Of a DNA stretch of 64,000 nt, positions 50,189 to 58,971 are shown in pieces. The notes under the pieces were generated by a model. The model was not told the origin of the DNA. It searched no databases and saw nothing but the letters and a program-made list of their open reading frames with translations. The position numbers and the translations under genes were made by a program. Numbering within the stretch: position 1 is the stretch's first letter; each line of letters opens with the position of its first letter. Where the stretch lies: contig JBBRVW010000015.1 in NCBI GenBank assembly GCA_038246545.1, positions 21,097-85,096 on the forward strand, written 5' to 3'. Origin of the DNA: JBBRVW01 sp038246545. Its GTDB lineage: Bacteria; Actinomycetota; Actinomycetes; JACCUZ01.

Positions 50189-52210
50189 ATGACTGCCTGG
50201 CCCGTTCACCCCGACGGCACCCGGCTGCCCGGTGTCGCCTACGGCGGCGACTACAACCCGGAGCAGTGGCCCCGCGAGGTGTGGGACGAGGACGTCCGCC
50301 TGATGCGCGAGGCAGGCGTGACCGTGGCGACGGTCGGTGTCTTCTCCTGGGCCCTGCTCGAGCCGGCGGAGGGCCACTTCGAGCTGGACTGGCTGGCCGA
50401 CGTGCTCGACCTGCTGCACGCGAACGGCATCGCCGTCGACCTCGCCACCGGCACCGCGTCCCCTCCCCCGTGGCTCTCGCACCACTACCCGGAGACGCTT
50501 CCCCGGCAGGCCGACGGCACCGTGCTGTGGCCGGGTGGCCGGCAGGCTTGGTGCCCCAGCTCCCCCGTCTACCGCGAGCGTTCCCTCGCCCTGGTGTCGG
50601 CGTTGGCCGAGCGGTTCCACGGCCACCCGGCGCTGGTGATGTGGCACGTGTCCAACGAGCTGGGCGGGCACAACAGCCGCTGCTACTGCGACGTCACCGC
50701 GCAGGCGTTCCGCGGCTGGCTGCGCCAGCGCTACGGCGACCTCGACGTCCTCAACGAGGCGTGGGGAACGGCCTTCTGGAGCCAGCGCTACGGCGACTGG
50801 GACCACGTCCTCCCGCCGCGGTCCGCGCCGACCTTCCCCAACCCGACCCAGCAGCTCGACTTCGCGCGCTTCGGCTCCGACGCCCTGCTCGAGTGCTTCG
50901 TGGCCGAGCGCGACCTGCTGCACCGCATCAGCCCGGGCGTCCCGGTCACGACCAACTTCATGATCATGTCGCACGTGCGGGACATGGACTACCTCCGCTG
51001 GGGGCCCGAGCTCGACGTCGTCTCCCAGGACCACTACCTCGAGGCGCACGACCCGGATGCGCACGTCGAGCTCGCGTGGTCGGCCGACCTCACCCGGGGC
51101 ACCGCCGACGGCCGACCCTGGTTCCTCATGGAGCACTCGACCAGTGCGGTCAACTGGCAGCCACGCAACGTACCGAAGGCACCGGGGCAGCTGGCGCGCA
51201 ACAGCCTCGCCCACGTGGCGCGCGGCTCGGACGCAGTGTGCTTCTTCCAGTGGCGGGCGTCCCGAGCCGGTGCCGAGAAGTTCCACTCGGCGCTGCTGCC
51301 GCACGGGGGCACCGACACCCGGGTGTGGCGCGAGGTCGTCGAGCTCGGGCGGACCCTGCGCGCGATCGGCGAGGTCGCCGGCACCACCGTGCGGGGCGAC
51401 GTCGCCGTCGTCGTCGACTGGGACGCCCGCTGGGCCGCCGAGCTCGACAGCCACCCGACCCAGGACCTCACCTACCTCGACCGGCACCATGCGCTCTACC
51501 GCGCCCTGTGGGACGCCGGGGTCACCGTCGACATGGTCCGCCCGGACGACGACCTCGACGGCTACCGGCTGGTGCTCGTCCCCACGCTCTACCTGACGAC
51601 CGACGCGGCGGCGACCAACCTCGCCGGCTACGTCGAAGCGGGCGGAACGGCGCTGGTGACGTACTGGAGCGGCATCGTCGACGGCCACGACCACGTGCGG
51701 CTGGGCGGCTACCCCGGTGCCTTCCGCGAGCTGCTGGGGATCACCACCGAGGAGTTCTTCCCGCTGCGCGAGGGCCAGGAGGTGCGCCTCTCCGGCGGCG
51801 TCCTCGACGGCACGACGGCCGACGTGTGGACCGAGCTGCTGCACGCGACCAGCGCCGAAGTCGTCAGCAGCTACGACGACGGACCGCTCGCCGGCGTACC
51901 TGCCCTGACCCGACGACGTGTCGGCGACGGCACTGCCTGGTACCTCGCCACCCGCACCGACCCCGCCGGCACGACCGCCCTGGTGCGACAGCTGTGCGCG
52001 GACGTCGGCATCGCGACCCACGACCTGCCCGGCGTCGAGGTCGTACGCCGCAGTGGCGAGACGGCGTCGTACCTGTTCGTTCTCAACCACACCGATGCTG
52101 CGGTCGAGGTGCCGGTGCGGGGCACCGACCTGGTGACCGACCGGGCCTGCCCAGGAACCGTGAAGGTCGCTGCGGGCGGCGTGGCAGTTGTCCGGGAGGA
52201 GGGGCACTGA
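50189..52210 (+). CDS. Beta-galactosidase (GH42)
   Basis: A 673-residue GH42 enzyme that removes beta-galactose from lactose or plant galacto-oligosaccharides. The start region GVAYGGDYNPEQWPREVW is the family signature. Acid/base Glu is in VMWHVSNELGGHN and nucleophile Glu in WFLMEHSTSAVNWQPRN. The four Cys typical of the zinc site in some members are only partly present (CYCDVT). Barrel, trimer (about 390-600) and small C-terminal sandwich domains are all there. No signal peptide. The next gene begins within its stop codon (TGATG). Start ATG chosen at MTAWPVHPDG, where the conserved sequence begins. Confidence 0.94.
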   Translation: MTAWPVHPDGTRLPGVAYGGDYNPEQWPREVWDEDVRLMREAGVTVATVGVFSWALLEPAEGHFELDWLADVLDLLHANGIAVDLATGTASPPPWLSHHYPETLPRQADGTVLWPGGRQAWCPSSPVYRERSLALVSALAERFHGHPALVMWHVSNELGGHNSRCYCDVTAQAFRGWLRQRYGDLDVLNEAWGTAFWSQRYGDWDHVLPPRSAPTFPNPTQQLDFARFGSDALLECFVAERDLLHRISPGVPVTTNFMIMSHVRDMDYLRWGPELDVVSQDHYLEAHDPDAHVELAWSADLTRGTADGRPWFLMEHSTSAVNWQPRNVPKAPGQLARNSLAHVARGSDAVCFFQWRASRAGAEKFHSALLPHGGTDTRVWREVVELGRTLRAIGEVAGTTVRGDVAVVVDWDARWAAELDSHPTQDLTYLDRHHALYRALWDAGVTVDMVRPDDDLDGYRLVLVPTLYLTTDAAATNLAGYVEAGGTALVTYWSGIVDGHDHVRLGGYPGAFRELLGITTEEFFPLREGQEVRLSGGVLDGTTADVWTELLHATSAEVVSSYDDGPLAGVPALTRRRVGDGTAWYLATRTDPAGTTALVRQLCADVGIATHDLPGVEVVRRSGETASYLFVLNHTDAAVEVPVRGTDLVTDRACPGTVKVAAGGVAVVREEGH

Positions 52211-53013
52211 TGCTGGCGAGAGAGCGACAGAGCTACATCCTGGAGCGGGTGCGCCAGAACGGCGCGGTGAAGGTCAGCGACCTCACCCGAGAGCTCGCCG
52301 TCTCGGACATGACGGTCCGGCGCGACCTCGACCTGCTGGCCCGCCAGGGGTTCCTCGACAAGGTCCACGGCGGTGCGACCTCCCCGACGTTGACGAGCAC
52401 CGACGAGCCCGGCTTCGAGACGAAGTCGTCGCGCGAGCGGTCCGAGAAGGACGCGATCGCCGCTGCCGCGGTGCAGATGGTGCGGCCGGGCTGCGCAGTA
52501 GGGCTGTCGGCGGGCACGACGACGTGGACCCTCGCGCACCGACTGCGCGAGGTGCCGGGCATCACTGTGGTCACCAACTCGGTGCAGATCGCCACCGTCT
52601 TCTGGTCCTCGCCCGACCCGGGCCAGACCGTGGTCCTCACCGGCGGCGTGCGCACCCCCTCCGATGCGCTGGTCGGACCGTTGGCGGTCGCTGCCCTGCG
52701 CAGCCTCAACCTCGACATCGTCTTCCTCGGTGTGCACGGGATGGACGGGCGCACCGGGTTCACCAGCCCCAACCTGCTCGAGGCCGAGACCAGCCGCGCG
52801 CTCGCCAGGTCGGCCCGCCGGCTCGCCGTCGTCGCCGACCACACGAAGTGGAACGTGGTCGGCATCAGCACCATCGCGTCCCTCACCGAGGCCGACGTGG
52901 TCGTGACGGACGACGGCCTTAGCCCCGAGGCGCTGGCCGTGCTGCGCGAAGAGGTGAGCGAGGTGATTGTCGTCACCGTCGCGCCCGGGCTTACCGGGAC
53001 GGAGGACCCGTGA
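52210..53013 (+). CDS. DeoR/GlpR-family transcriptional regulator
   Basis: A 267-residue regulator. Residues 1-57 form the DeoR winged helix (ERQSYILERVRQNGAVKVSD, then DMTVRRDLDLLARQGFLDKV). The C-terminal sugar-phosphate sensor domain has the ISOCOT-type motifs VGLSAGTTTWTLA, VVTNSVQIA, LGVHGMDGRTGFT and VVADHTKWN. It is embedded between the beta-galactosidase and GalT genes with overlaps on both sides, so it is made along with the enzymes. It probably represses both arms of the divergent galactoside locus until galactose-1-phosphate or a similar sugar phosphate accumulates (inference). Confidence 0.92.
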   Translation: MLARERQSYILERVRQNGAVKVSDLTRELAVSDMTVRRDLDLLARQGFLDKVHGGATSPTLTSTDEPGFETKSSRERSEKDAIAAAAVQMVRPGCAVGLSAGTTTWTLAHRLREVPGITVVTNSVQIATVFWSSPDPGQTVVLTGGVRTPSDALVGPLAVAALRSLNLDIVFLGVHGMDGRTGFTSPNLLEAETSRALARSARRLAVVADHTKWNVVGISTIASLTEADVVVTDDGLSPEALAVLREEVSEVIVVTVAPGLTGTEDP

Positions 53014-54101
53014 GGAAGTCCCTGATCACTCTCGCGGACGGTCGTGAGGAGTACTTCTTCGACTCCGACGAGACGGCCGCGGTCACCGACCGCAGCGACC
53101 TGGTGGACTCCCGCGACCTCGAGCCCACCTCGACAGCCTCCGAGATCCGCTACGACGCCGTGCTGGACGAGTGGGTCGCGGTGGCCTCGCACCGGCAGTC
53201 CCGCACCCACCTCCCCCCCGCTGACGAGTGCCCGCTGTGCCCATCGAGCCACGGGCGACACACGGAGGTGCCGGCCGAGGACTACGACGTGGTCGTGTTC
53301 GAGAACCGCTTCCTGTCCTTCGCCGACCACGTCGACCCGGAGACCGGCGTCGACGCGACCGGCGACCGGCGCCCCGGCCTCGGGCGGTGCGAGGTCGTCT
53401 GCTTCACCAGCGACCACAACCTGCCGGTCAGCCGGCTGTCGCCCGAGCGGGTCCGGCTGGTCCTGGAGGCGTGGATCGACCGCAGCACCGAGCTCGCGCG
53501 CCTGCCGTTCGTGCAGCAGGTCTACTGCTTCGAGAACCGCGGCGAGGAGATCGGGGTCACCCTGAGCCACCCGCACGGCCAGATCTACGGCTATCCCTTC
53601 GTCACGCCGCGGACGCGGACGATGCTCGACGCCGCCCGCCGCCACCGCGAGCGCACCGGGGCCGACCTGTTCGCCGAACGCCTCGATCGCGAGCTCGCGG
53701 ACGGGTCCCGCCTCGTCACCGCGAACGAGCACTGGGTCGCCTTCGTCCCGTTCGCGGCCCGCTGGCCGGTGGAGGTGCACCTCTACCCGCGCCGTGGCGT
53801 GCCGGACCTCCCTGCGCTCGACGACGGCGCGCGCGACTCCTTCCCCGAGATCTACCTCGACGTGCTGCGCGCCCTGGACTGCCTCTACGACTCGCCGCTG
53901 CCCTACATCTCCGGCTGGCACCAGGCACCGACTCGGGTGGACCGCGACCTGGCAGCGCTGCACCTCGAGCTGTTCTCGGTGAAGCGGGCGGCGAACAAGC
54001 TGAAGTTCCTCGCCGGCTCGGAGTCCGGGATGGGCGCGTTCATCAACGACATCGCACCGGAGCGCGCCGCCGCCATGCTGCGCGACGCCCTGCAGCGATG
54101 A
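53010..54101 (+). CDS. galT: Galactose-1-phosphate uridylyltransferase
   Basis: A 363-residue HIT-superfamily enzyme that exchanges galactose-1-phosphate with UDP-glucose in the Leloir pathway. The first zinc site is ECPLCPSSHGRH. The second zinc site and catalytic His are in VTLSHPHGQIYGYP (HPH). VVFENRFLSF and FVPFAARWPVEVHLYP are conserved. The GTG start overlaps the regulator stop as GTGA. The N-terminal 30 residues (TLADGREEYFFDSDETAAV) are longer than in E. coli GalT but usual for actinobacteria. The epimerase GalE is not in the window. Confidence 0.94.
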   Translation: MRKSLITLADGREEYFFDSDETAAVTDRSDLVDSRDLEPTSTASEIRYDAVLDEWVAVASHRQSRTHLPPADECPLCPSSHGRHTEVPAEDYDVVVFENRFLSFADHVDPETGVDATGDRRPGLGRCEVVCFTSDHNLPVSRLSPERVRLVLEAWIDRSTELARLPFVQQVYCFENRGEEIGVTLSHPHGQIYGYPFVTPRTRTMLDAARRHRERTGADLFAERLDRELADGSRLVTANEHWVAFVPFAARWPVEVHLYPRRGVPDLPALDDGARDSFPEIYLDVLRALDCLYDSPLPYISGWHQAPTRVDRDLAALHLELFSVKRAANKLKFLAGSESGMGAFINDIAPERAAAMLRDALQR

Positions 54102-55261
54102 CGGTCGAGGACGGGCACGCGTCGGTCGTCGACGCCTTCGACCGGTTGGCCGGCGGCGCGCCGGAGTGCATCTGGTCGTCCCCGGGACGGGTGAACCTGA
54201 TCGGCGAGCACACCGACTACAACGACGGCTTCGCGCTCCCGTTCGCGATCGCGGCTCGCGCCTACGCCGCCGTCCGTCGTCGTGACGACGGCATGCTGCG
54301 GATGGCCTCCGTGCAGCTGCCGGACAACGACGTGACTGTCGCGCTCGACGACATCGCGCCAGGAACGCCGACCGGCTGGGCGGCGTACGTTGCGGGCGTC
54401 GTCTGGGCGGCTCGCGAGGCGGGTCACGAGGTCGGCGGCATGGATGTCCTCGTCGACGGGCGGGTGCCGCTGGGCAGCGGGCTCTCGTCGTCGCACGCGC
54501 TGGAGTGCGCGGTCGCCGCAGCGACCGTGCACGTGCACGGGATCGAGGCCGCCCACGACGACCTCGCGCGGCTCTCGCTCACCGCGGAGAACGACTTCGT
54601 CGGCGCGCCGACCGGGATGATGGACCAGCTCGCGTCGCTGCACTGCACCGCGGGGCACGCGATCTTCCTCGACAACCGGACTCTCGCGGTCGAGCAGGTC
54701 CCGCTCGACGTGGCGTCGGCTGGTCTCGCCCTCATGGTGCTCGACACCCGGGTGCACCACGACCACGCGGAGGGCGGCTACGGCGAGCGCCGGGCGTCCT
54801 GCGAGCGCGCTGCCGCGGAGCTCGGCGTCACCGCCCTCCGGGACGTCGACGCGGCGTCGCTGGATCAGTCCCTGGCCCGGCTGTCCGACGACGAGCTGCG
54901 GCGCCGGGTCCGGCACGTCGTCACCGAGGACGTCCGGGTCGTCGAGGCGGTCACCGCCCTGCGGGCGGCCGACTGGGGCCGGCTCGGCGGCCTGATGGAC
55001 GCCTCGCACGTATCACTGCGCGACGACTACGAGGTGAGCTGCGAGGAGCTCGACGTCGCGGTGGAGGCGGCGCGGTCGGCAGGCGCCGTGGGCGCGCGGA
55101 TGACCGGCGGCGGATTCGGCGGGTCGGCGATCGCGCTGGTCCCGACGTCCGCCGTCGCTGCGGTCGGCGAGGCAGTGCGGTCGGCCTTCGCGTCCCGCGG
55201 CTGGACCGCGCCGGTGGTGTTCGAGGTCGCCCCGTCCGAGGGCTTGCGCCGCGACATGTGA
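54098..55261 (+). CDS. galK: Galactokinase
   Basis: A 387-residue GHMP kinase that phosphorylates galactose at C1. Motifs in order: the galactokinase signature GRVNLIGEHTDYNDGFALP, the ATP-binding GRVPLGSGLSSSHALE, and the late GARMTGGGFGGSAIAL. The catalytic Asp is in TGMMDQLASLHC. The ATG overlaps galT as ATGA. Last gene of the rightward galactose operon; a long hairpin follows its stop immediately. Confidence 0.95.
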   Translation: MTVEDGHASVVDAFDRLAGGAPECIWSSPGRVNLIGEHTDYNDGFALPFAIAARAYAAVRRRDDGMLRMASVQLPDNDVTVALDDIAPGTPTGWAAYVAGVVWAAREAGHEVGGMDVLVDGRVPLGSGLSSSHALECAVAAATVHVHGIEAAHDDLARLSLTAENDFVGAPTGMMDQLASLHCTAGHAIFLDNRTLAVEQVPLDVASAGLALMVLDTRVHHDHAEGGYGERRASCERAAAELGVTALRDVDAASLDQSLARLSDDELRRRVRHVVTEDVRVVEAVTALRAADWGRLGGLMDASHVSLRDDYEVSCEELDVAVEAARSAGAVGARMTGGGFGGSAIALVPTSAVAAVGEAVRSAFASRGWTAPVVFEVAPSEGLRRDM

Positions 55262-55314
55262 GTGATCCACACCGGATCGATGCGCAAGATCCGCACGGAC
55301 CCGGTGTGGATCAC
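55262..55314. terminator. Long hairpin between convergent galK and icd
   Basis: GTGATCCACACCGG at 55262-55275 and its exact complement at 55301-55314 form a 14-bp perfect stem that begins one base after the galK stop and ends 13 bases before the icd stop. Inside, TGCG/CGCA (55281-55284, 55292-55295) can extend the structure. It can work in both directions as a terminator. There is no T-tract on either strand. The unusual arm length suggests it might also be a dispersed genomic repeat. Confidence 0.7.
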
Positions 55315-55327
55315 CGGTGAGTCGATG

Positions 55328-56545
55328 TCAGGCGAGGGCGGCGGCGAGGTTCTCGTCGAGCGCCGCGAGGAAGTCCTCGGTCGTGAGGAACGCCTGGTCC
55401 GGCGACACCAGCTGCGCCAGGTCCTTGGTCATCCGGCCGCTCTCGACCGTCTCGACGCAGACCCGCTCGAGCGTCTCGGCGAAGGCGGTGACCTCGGGGG
55501 TGCTGTCGAGCTTGCCGCGGTGCTTGAGGCCGCCGGTCCACGCGAAGATCGAGGCGATCGGGTTGGTGGAGGTGGGCTTGCCGGCCTCGTGCTGGCGGAA
55601 GTGCCGGGTCACCGTGCCGTGCGCCGCCTCGGCCTCGACCGTCCGGCCGTCCGGGGTCATGAGTACCGAGGTCATGAGGCCCAGTGAGCCGAACCCCTGC
55701 GCGACCGTGTCGGACTGCACGTCGCCGTCGTAGTTCTTGCAGGCCCAGACGTAGCCGCCCTCCCACTTCATCGCGGCGGCGACCATGTCGTCGATCAGGC
55801 GGTGCTCGTAGGTGAGTCCCTTGGCGTCGAAGTCGGCCTTGAACTCCTTCTCGAACACCTCGGCGAAGATGTCCTTGAAGGCACCGTCGTACGCCTTGAG
55901 GATGGTGTTCTTGGTCGACAGGTAGACCGGGTACCCACGCAGCAGGCCGTAGTTCAACGACGCCCGGGCGAAGTCCTCGATCGACTTGTTGAAGTTGAAC
56001 ATGCCCATCGCCACGCCGCCGTCGGCGCCGTAGTTCGCGACCACGTGCTGGATCGGCTCCGAGCCGTCCTGCGGCGTGAACGTCATGGTCAGCTCGCCCG
56101 CACCGGGCACCTTGAAGTTGGTCGCCTTGTACTGGTCGCCGTGCGCGTGACGACCGATGATGATCGGCTTGGTCCAGCCGGGCACCAGCCGCGGGATGTT
56201 GCTGATGATGATCGGTTCGCGGAAGATCACGCCACCCAGGATGTTGCGGATCGTGCCGTTGGGGCTCCGCCACATCTCCTTGAGGCCGAACTCCGCGACC
56301 CGGGCCTCGTCCGGCGTGATCGTCGCGCACTTGACGCCGACGCCGTGCTGCTTGATGGCGTTGGCCGCGTCGACGGTGACCTGGTCGTCCGTCGCGTCGC
56401 GGTGCTCGATGCCCAGGTCGAAGTACTGCAGATCGATGTCGAGGTACGGGTGGATCAGCCGGTCCTTGATGAACTGCCAGATGATCCGCGTCATCTCGTC
56501 GCCGTCGAGCTCGACGACCGGGTTCTGCACCTTGATCTTCGCCAC
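55328..56545 (-). CDS. icd: NADP-dependent isocitrate dehydrogenase (homodimeric, eukaryote-like type)
   Basis: A 405-residue TCA-cycle enzyme that makes 2-oxoglutarate, CO2 and NADPH. The start KIKVQNPVVELDGDEMTRII and the length identify the homodimeric type found in eukaryotes and in actinobacterial Icd1, not the E. coli or 740-residue monomeric types. The substrate loop WRSPNGTIRNILGG holds the Ser/Arg residues, and the metal-binding stretch is KNYDGDVQSDTVAQGFG. NADP selectivity is supported by AAHGTVTRHFRQH. The GTG start has GAGGAGC upstream. Confidence 0.95.
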   Translation of the reverse strand: MAKIKVQNPVVELDGDEMTRIIWQFIKDRLIHPYLDIDLQYFDLGIEHRDATDDQVTVDAANAIKQHGVGVKCATITPDEARVAEFGLKEMWRSPNGTIRNILGGVIFREPIIISNIPRLVPGWTKPIIIGRHAHGDQYKATNFKVPGAGELTMTFTPQDGSEPIQHVVANYGADGGVAMGMFNFNKSIEDFARASLNYGLLRGYPVYLSTKNTILKAYDGAFKDIFAEVFEKEFKADFDAKGLTYEHRLIDDMVAAAMKWEGGYVWACKNYDGDVQSDTVAQGFGSLGLMTSVLMTPDGRTVEAEAAHGTVTRHFRQHEAGKPTSTNPIASIFAWTGGLKHRGKLDSTPEVTAFAETLERVCVETVESGRMTKDLAQLVSPDQAFLTTEDFLAALDENLAAALA

Positions 56546-56614
56546 GGGTCTGCTCCTCGGAGGTCTGGGGTCGGTCGTGAGGGTCGTACGGGCCGTACAG
56601 GTTCAGGGGGGAGG

Positions 56615-57604
<990 letters not shown>

Positions 57605-57644
57605 GGACGGCGCTCCTTCGCGACGGCGGCTCGGCTGCTCGCAA

Positions 57645-57666
57645 GGTCTCTCGTCATCAAGAGACC
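57645..57666. promoter_or_regulatory. Palindromic element upstream of mdh
   Basis: GGTCTCT and AGAGACC form perfect seven-base arms around the eight bases CGTCATCA. The centre on the minus strand (TTGATGACGA) extends the symmetry partly. It is 41 bases before the mdh start and just downstream of a TAGCCT that could be the -10. This placement is right for repression of mdh. Similar TTGA-centred palindromes occur upstream of TCA genes in other actinobacteria, as far as I recall. Confidence 0.45.
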
Positions 57667-57757
57667 AGGTGACCGCGAGGCTATCCCAGCACGTCCTGCC
57701 CGCGTCCGGGAGGGGCGGGAGCCAGGCTCCGGCCGGCGGACCCCTTGGCCGTACCGC

Positions 57758-58087
57758 CTACCGCGACGGCGGGACGATGATCGCGAACACGGCCAGCGCG
57801 ACACCCATGGTCGACAGCACGAGCACGTCGAAGGCGCGGCTGCGCACGACCAGCAGCCCGACCCGGCGTACCGGCAGGACCAGGCGGGCGACCGCGGCGA
57901 GCAGGACCGCCACACCCAGCAGGAAGCAGCCGCTGCGGAAGTGGCCGAGCGCCACCGCGCCCAGCCCCACGACTCCGAGCCCGAGCACGGAGAGCAGCGG
58001 CCACTGGCGGCCGGCCCAGCCGCCACGGATCGGCGGGCGATCCTCGGGACCGCGGGCGGTGGGCCCGCTCCCGCTCACGTCACTCAC
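57758..58087 (-). CDS. DUF3017 membrane protein
   Basis: A 109-residue protein with three hydrophobic helices: WPLLSVLGLGVVGLGAVALG, GCFLLGVAVLLAAVARLVLP and AFDVLVLSTMGVALAVFAII. DUF3017 proteins typically sit next to folD in actinobacteria; function unknown. The start overlaps the folD stop by 4 bases. The acidic, Pro-rich N-terminus (residues 1-25) is cytoplasmic by the positive-inside rule. Confidence 0.85.
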   Translation of the reverse strand: MSDVSGSGPTARGPEDRPPIRGGWAGRQWPLLSVLGLGVVGLGAVALGHFRSGCFLLGVAVLLAAVARLVLPVRRVGLLVVRSRAFDVLVLSTMGVALAVFAIIVPPSR

Positions 58088-58959
58088 ACCCCGGCCGACG
58101 CCGTCCGGCCGGCCAGCGCGCGCTCGGCGTTCTCGACCACGTTGAGCAGCAGCATCGCCCGGGTCATCGGCCCGGCCCCGCCGGGCACCGGCGCCAGGTG
58201 GCCGGCCACCTCGGCGACCTCCGGTGCGACGTCGCCGACCAGGCCGGCCGCTGTGCGGGTGATACCCACGTCGACGACTGCGGCTCCCGGCTTGACCATG
58301 TCACCGGTCACCAGGCCCGGGACACCCGCGGCGGCCACGATCACGTCCGCGCCGCGCAGGTGGCCGGCAAGGTCCCGCGTGCCGGTGTGGCAGAGCGTCA
58401 CGGTGGCGTTCTCGGTACGCCGGGTGAGCAGCAGGCCAAGCGGTCGTCCGACGGTGACGCCGCGGCCGACGACGGTGATGTCGAGGCCGGCCGGCTCGAC
58501 GCCGTGCTCGCGCAGCAGCAGGACGATGCCGCGCGGGGTGCAGGGCAGCGGCCCGGGCTCGCCCAGCACGAGCAGCCCGAGGTTCGTGGGGTGCAGGCCG
58601 TCGGCGTCCTTGGCCGGGTCCATCCGCAGCAGCGCCGCGCCGGCGTCGAGCCCCGCGGGCAACGGCAGCTGGACGATGTACCCGGTGCAGGCGGGGTCGG
58701 CGTTGAGCTCGTCGACGACAGCCTCGACCTCGGTCTGGGTCGCGGTGGCCGGCAGCTCGCGCTGCAGCGACGTGATGCCCACCTGGGCGCAGTCCCGGTG
58801 CTTGCCCGCCACGTACGACCGGCTGCCTGGGTCGTCGCCCACGAGGAGCGTGCCGAGCCCGGGCACGACGCCCTGCTCGCGCAGCCGCGCGACCCGCTCG
58901 GTGAGGTCGGCGCGGATCGCGGCCGCGGTGGCCCTGCCGTCGAGGATGATCGCGCTCAC
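58084..58959 (-). CDS. folD: Methylenetetrahydrofolate dehydrogenase/cyclohydrolase
   Basis: A 291-residue bifunctional enzyme that converts methylene-THF to formyl-THF, which PurN and PurH use in purine synthesis. Active-site elements: YVAGKHRDCAQVGI with the catalytic Lys, GYIVQLPLPAGLD, the nucleotide-binding VVGRGVTVGRPLGLLL, and the C-terminal PGGAGPMTRAMLL. Proximity to purN and purH fits a shared one-carbon need, though a diguanylate cyclase gene lies between. Confidence 0.95.
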   Translation of the reverse strand: MSAIILDGRATAAAIRADLTERVARLREQGVVPGLGTLLVGDDPGSRSYVAGKHRDCAQVGITSLQRELPATATQTEVEAVVDELNADPACTGYIVQLPLPAGLDAGAALLRMDPAKDADGLHPTNLGLLVLGEPGPLPCTPRGIVLLLREHGVEPAGLDITVVGRGVTVGRPLGLLLTRRTENATVTLCHTGTRDLAGHLRGADVIVAAAGVPGLVTGDMVKPGAAVVDVGITRTAAGLVGDVAPEVAEVAGHLAPVPGGAGPMTRAMLLLNVVENAERALAGRTASAGV

Positions 58960-58971
58960 GCGGCGATCCTC

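Noticed and set aside
55262..55320. Small peptides encoded within the galK-icd hairpin on both strands
   Set aside because: The similar peptides on both strands follow from the palindrome; there is no ribosome site and they overlap the icd 3' end.
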